NCBI GenBank assembly: GCA_023247285.1
Contig: JAHFGU010000089.1
Span: forward strand, 1-6,550
Reading direction: 5' to 3'
Length of the DNA: 6,550 bases
Origin: Candidatus Omnitrophota bacterium
Lineage (GTDB): Bacteria > Omnitrophota > Koll11 > Aquiviventales > Aquiviventaceae
Positions 5,463 to 6,550 of the stretch are shown here, piece after piece. Within the stretch, counting starts at the first letter, position 1. Each line of letters opens with the position of its first letter. Under the pieces are notes generated by a model. The model did no database searches. It had not been told where the DNA came from and saw nothing but the letters and a program-made list of their open reading frames with translations. A program made the position numbers and the translations under genes.

Positions 5463-5505
5463 AATGGAACCACCCCGAATGTTAAGATGCATAGGTGGTT
5501 CCATT
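5463..5505. promoter_or_regulatory. 12-bp-arm inverted repeat upstream of the RHH antitoxin gene; possible operator
   Basis: AATGGAACCACC and GGTGGTTCCATT are perfect complements around a 19-nt loop, ending 32 nt before the antitoxin ATG. Ribbon-helix-helix antitoxins autorepress through inverted repeats in their promoter region, so this is a plausible operator. The only -35/-10 pair I can suggest, TTAAGA at 5482-5487 and TTAGAT at 5505-5510 with 17-bp spacing, is a weak match. Confidence 0.4.
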
Positions 5506-5526
5506 TAGATATGACAAAGTAATAAC

Positions 5527-5533
5527 AGGAGAG
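5527..5533 (+). promoter_or_regulatory. Shine-Dalgarno site for the RHH antitoxin
   Basis: AGGAGAG lies 4 nt before the ATG at 5538 (about 6 nt from the AGGAG core). It supports that start over any downstream alternative. Confidence 0.7.
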
Positions 5534-5537
5534 ACCC

Positions 5538-5777
5538 ATGCGGAACAGCAGAGTCGTGACCATTTCGTTGCCGCCCAGGCTCTTTGCGCGGATCATGAAG
5601 ACGGCCCACGCCAAGGGGATGACCCGCTCAGAGCTAGTTCGCGAGGCGCTGCGGCGCTACGAAGTTGAAGACCAGGAATGGCAGGCCCTCTTCGACTATG
5701 GGAGGCGCAAGGCGCAGAGGGCCGGCATCCGCACGGAAGAGGACGTTGAACGTTTGATTGATGCCTCCCGGAGGTGA
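5538..5777 (+). CDS. Ribbon-helix-helix (CopG-type) antitoxin of a PIN TA module
   Basis: This 79-residue protein has the ribbon-helix-helix fold. The DNA-contacting strand is RVVTISLP (5-12), helix 1 runs over about 13-25, the turn is GMTRSE, and helix 2 is SELVREALRRYEV. Residues 44-79 are a charged helical tail with GIRTEEDVERLIDASRR, the part that usually wraps the PIN toxin's active site. It would act as a dimer, neutralising the toxin and repressing the operon. The start has a good Shine-Dalgarno site. The 3' end overlaps the predicted toxin start by about 17 nt. The antitoxin is intact while its toxin is frameshifted, so it may persist as a lone repressor or may neutralise related toxins elsewhere. 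Both are inference. Confidence 0.87.
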   Translation: MRNSRVVTISLPPRLFARIMKTAHAKGMTRSELVREALRRYEVEDQEWQALFDYGRRKAQRAGIRTEEDVERLIDASRR

Positions 5778-6203
5778 CCTCCTTCGGGTCGTGGTTGAGT
5801 TGATACGAACGTCCTCTTCTCAGCCCTGGCGTTTCCTGCCGAGAGCCCGCCCGCGAACGTGCTCCGATTGGTGGTGGATGGCAAAGTCCGCGCGTTCAGC
5901 TCGCCCTTTATCCTGGGTGAACTGGAGAAGACCCTGCAGGCCAAGGCGGGGTGGGATGAGAAGCGGCTCCGAGCCCTCCGGCGGCGCCTCAAGCTGGTGC
6001 TGACCCTGGTTGTTCCCACGTCTCGCCTCTCCGTGATCAGGCGTGTTGAGGCTGATAACCGGATTCTGGAATGTGCAGTCGACGCACAGGCCGACGTCCT
6101 GATCACCGGGAATTTGAAGGACATCCGCGCCCTCGGCGCATTCCAGGGCATTGGCATCCTCACGCCTCGAGAGTTCCTGGTCCGGTATTTTCCGAAGCTC
6201 TAA
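5761..6203 (+). pseudogene. PIN-domain toxin disrupted by a 5-bp tandem duplication
   Basis: PIN toxins are metal-dependent ribonucleases. The long frame to the TAA at 6201-6203 carries most of the domain: NVLRLVVDGKVRAF, FILGELEKTL with the conserved Glu, ILECAVDAQADVLITGN with further acidic positions, and LTPREFL. Its first acidic motif, DTNVLFSALAF, is encoded in the same frame just upstream (5802-5834), but that frame opens only after a TGA at 5796-5798 and has no start codon before GTG 5859. The preceding strand (RVVV) is in another frame, open from ATG 5761 or TTG 5758. The junction is the tandem GTTGA-GTTGA at 5794-5803; removing one copy joins RVVV to DTNVLFSAL and gives a 145-residue protein. 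As written, translation from GTG 5859 would lack the first catalytic Asp. An assembly error is possible. It belongs with the RHH antitoxin upstream. Confidence 0.8.
5770..5782 (+). promoter_or_regulatory. Self-complementary Shine-Dalgarno region at the antitoxin/toxin junction
   Basis: GGAGGTGA (5770-5777) is a full 8-nt complement to the usual 16S rRNA 3' end and ends on the antitoxin stop codon. The 13-nt GGAGGTGACCTCC is a perfect palindrome around its central G. The ribosome site was presumably used for the PIN toxin; the only in-frame start codon downstream, GTG at 5791, is 13 nt away, which is long. Confidence 0.5.
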
Positions 6204-6216
6204 GGCTGGGCGATAC

Positions 6217-6550
6217 ATGAGCGAATGGGGCGTTCGGGGCGCGGTGCTCGCCGTCATCCTGAGCGCCGGTCTGCCCGCGGCGGCATCGGCCGCCACTGAG
6301 CCCCAGCCGGCGCGGGGTGATGCGCTGGTGGTCGGGTCCATCGGCGATGCGAGCCGGCTGCTGCCGATCCTCGCCAGCGACAGCGCCTCGGGCGACATCG
6401 TCGGGCTGCTGTTCAACGGGCTGCTCAAATATAACGAGCGGCTGGAGATCGTCGGCGACCTGGCCGAGTCGTGGACGGTCAGCCCCGACGGCCTCATCCT
6501 GACCTTCACGCTGCGCCCCAACATCCGCTGGCACGACGGCCGGCCGGTCA
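6217..6550 (+). CDS. ABC transporter substrate-binding protein, family 5 (peptide/nickel type), N-terminal part
   Basis: The 111 codons visible encode the start of an OppA/DppA-type periplasmic binding protein, which captures oligopeptides, nickel chelates or similar solutes for an ABC importer. A signal peptide covers about residues 1-26 (hydrophobic AVLAVILSAGL, then Ala-X-Ala before ATEP); there is no lipobox Cys, so a soluble periplasmic protein is expected. The mature part shows the family's opening pattern: DALVVGSIGDASRLLPI, DIVGLLFNGLLKYN, GDLAESWTVSPDG, LTFTLRPNIRWHDGRPV, where the W-H-D-G motif is diagnostic. The gene is cut by the window end. The ATG at 6217 is 13 nt after the PIN frame's stop, with only a weak purine stretch as ribosome site. 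Composition returns to the high GC of tpiA-secG, so this is probably the core chromosome resuming. Confidence 0.9.
   Translation, partial: MSEWGVRGAVLAVILSAGLPAAASAATEPQPARGDALVVGSIGDASRLLPILASDSASGDIVGLLFNGLLKYNERLEIVGDLAESWTVSPDGLILTFTLRPNIRWHDGRPV

Larger units (their letters stand above)
5371..5505. repeat. Nested palindromic element (REPIN-like or MITE-like)
   Basis: Three stem-loops lie in tandem. Left: AATGCGCC (5371-5378) with GGCGCATT (5400-5407). Centre: CATTGACCC (5404-5412) with GGGTCAATG (5458-5466). Right: AATGGAACCACC (5463-5474) with GGTGGTTCCATT (5494-5505). The loops of the left and right stems also complement each other: TGCATCTTA (5385-5393) with TAAGATGCA (5483-5491). 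The central part holds two inverted copies of one smaller unit (5409-5430 and 5432-5461). No open reading frame or transposase is present, so any mobility would depend on proteins encoded elsewhere. Confidence 0.75.

Noticed and set aside
5371..5505. CRISPR-like or structured-RNA interpretation of the repeats
   Set aside because: The repeats are inverted and nested rather than regularly spaced direct repeats, no cas genes are present, and no known riboswitch or ncRNA motif is apparent.
5820..6524. 234-codon minus-strand frame opposite the PIN gene and the binding-protein gene
   Set aside because: Antisense to two recognisable genes, with no domain, start signal or plausible membrane or catalytic pattern.

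Overview
The window reads as chromosomal DNA from a GC-rich bacterium. Three conserved genes at the ends, tpiA and secG on the left and a family-5 solute-binding protein on the right, enclose about 5.2 kb of accessory DNA that is visibly less GC-rich and more varied in composition. The organism cannot be named from this window. The solute-binding protein has a type I signal peptide with no lipobox cysteine, and there is an AlgI/AlgJ-like membrane acylation pair; both fit an organism with a periplasm, but that is inference. Every gene I support lies on the + strand.

Layout. 1-464: 3' part of triosephosphate isomerase. 468-950: SecG with an Ala/Pro-rich tail. 987-1708: a HigB/HigA-type toxin-antitoxin (TA) operon behind a consensus -35/-10 promoter that has a palindrome in its spacer and appears to give a leaderless toxin mRNA. 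1777-2377: an AbrB/MazE-fold antitoxin and RelE/ParE-type toxin operon with its own promoter and an ATGA overlap. 2378-2610: non-coding, with a large stem-loop. 2611-5212: a two-gene cassette of an MBOAT O-acyltransferase (His282/His322) and a membrane-anchored SGNH-fold protein, expected to O-acylate an exported glycan. 5213-5537: non-coding and rich in palindromes. 5538-6203: a ribbon-helix-helix antitoxin and a PIN-domain toxin whose 5' end is broken by a 5-bp tandem duplication. 6217-6550: N-terminal part of a peptide/nickel-type ABC transporter binding protein, cut by the window edge.

The accessory block combines three TA modules from three unrelated families, an acylation cassette bounded by 42-bp direct repeats (40/42 identical) and a nested palindromic element. 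There is no integrase, transposase or tRNA. It looks like an accumulation site between housekeeping genes rather than a single mobile element. The least ordinary observations are the direct repeats, whose right copy stops at the apex of the left copy's stem-loop; the REPIN-like nested inverted repeats at 5371-5505; and the (GTTGA)2 duplication that silences the PIN toxin.
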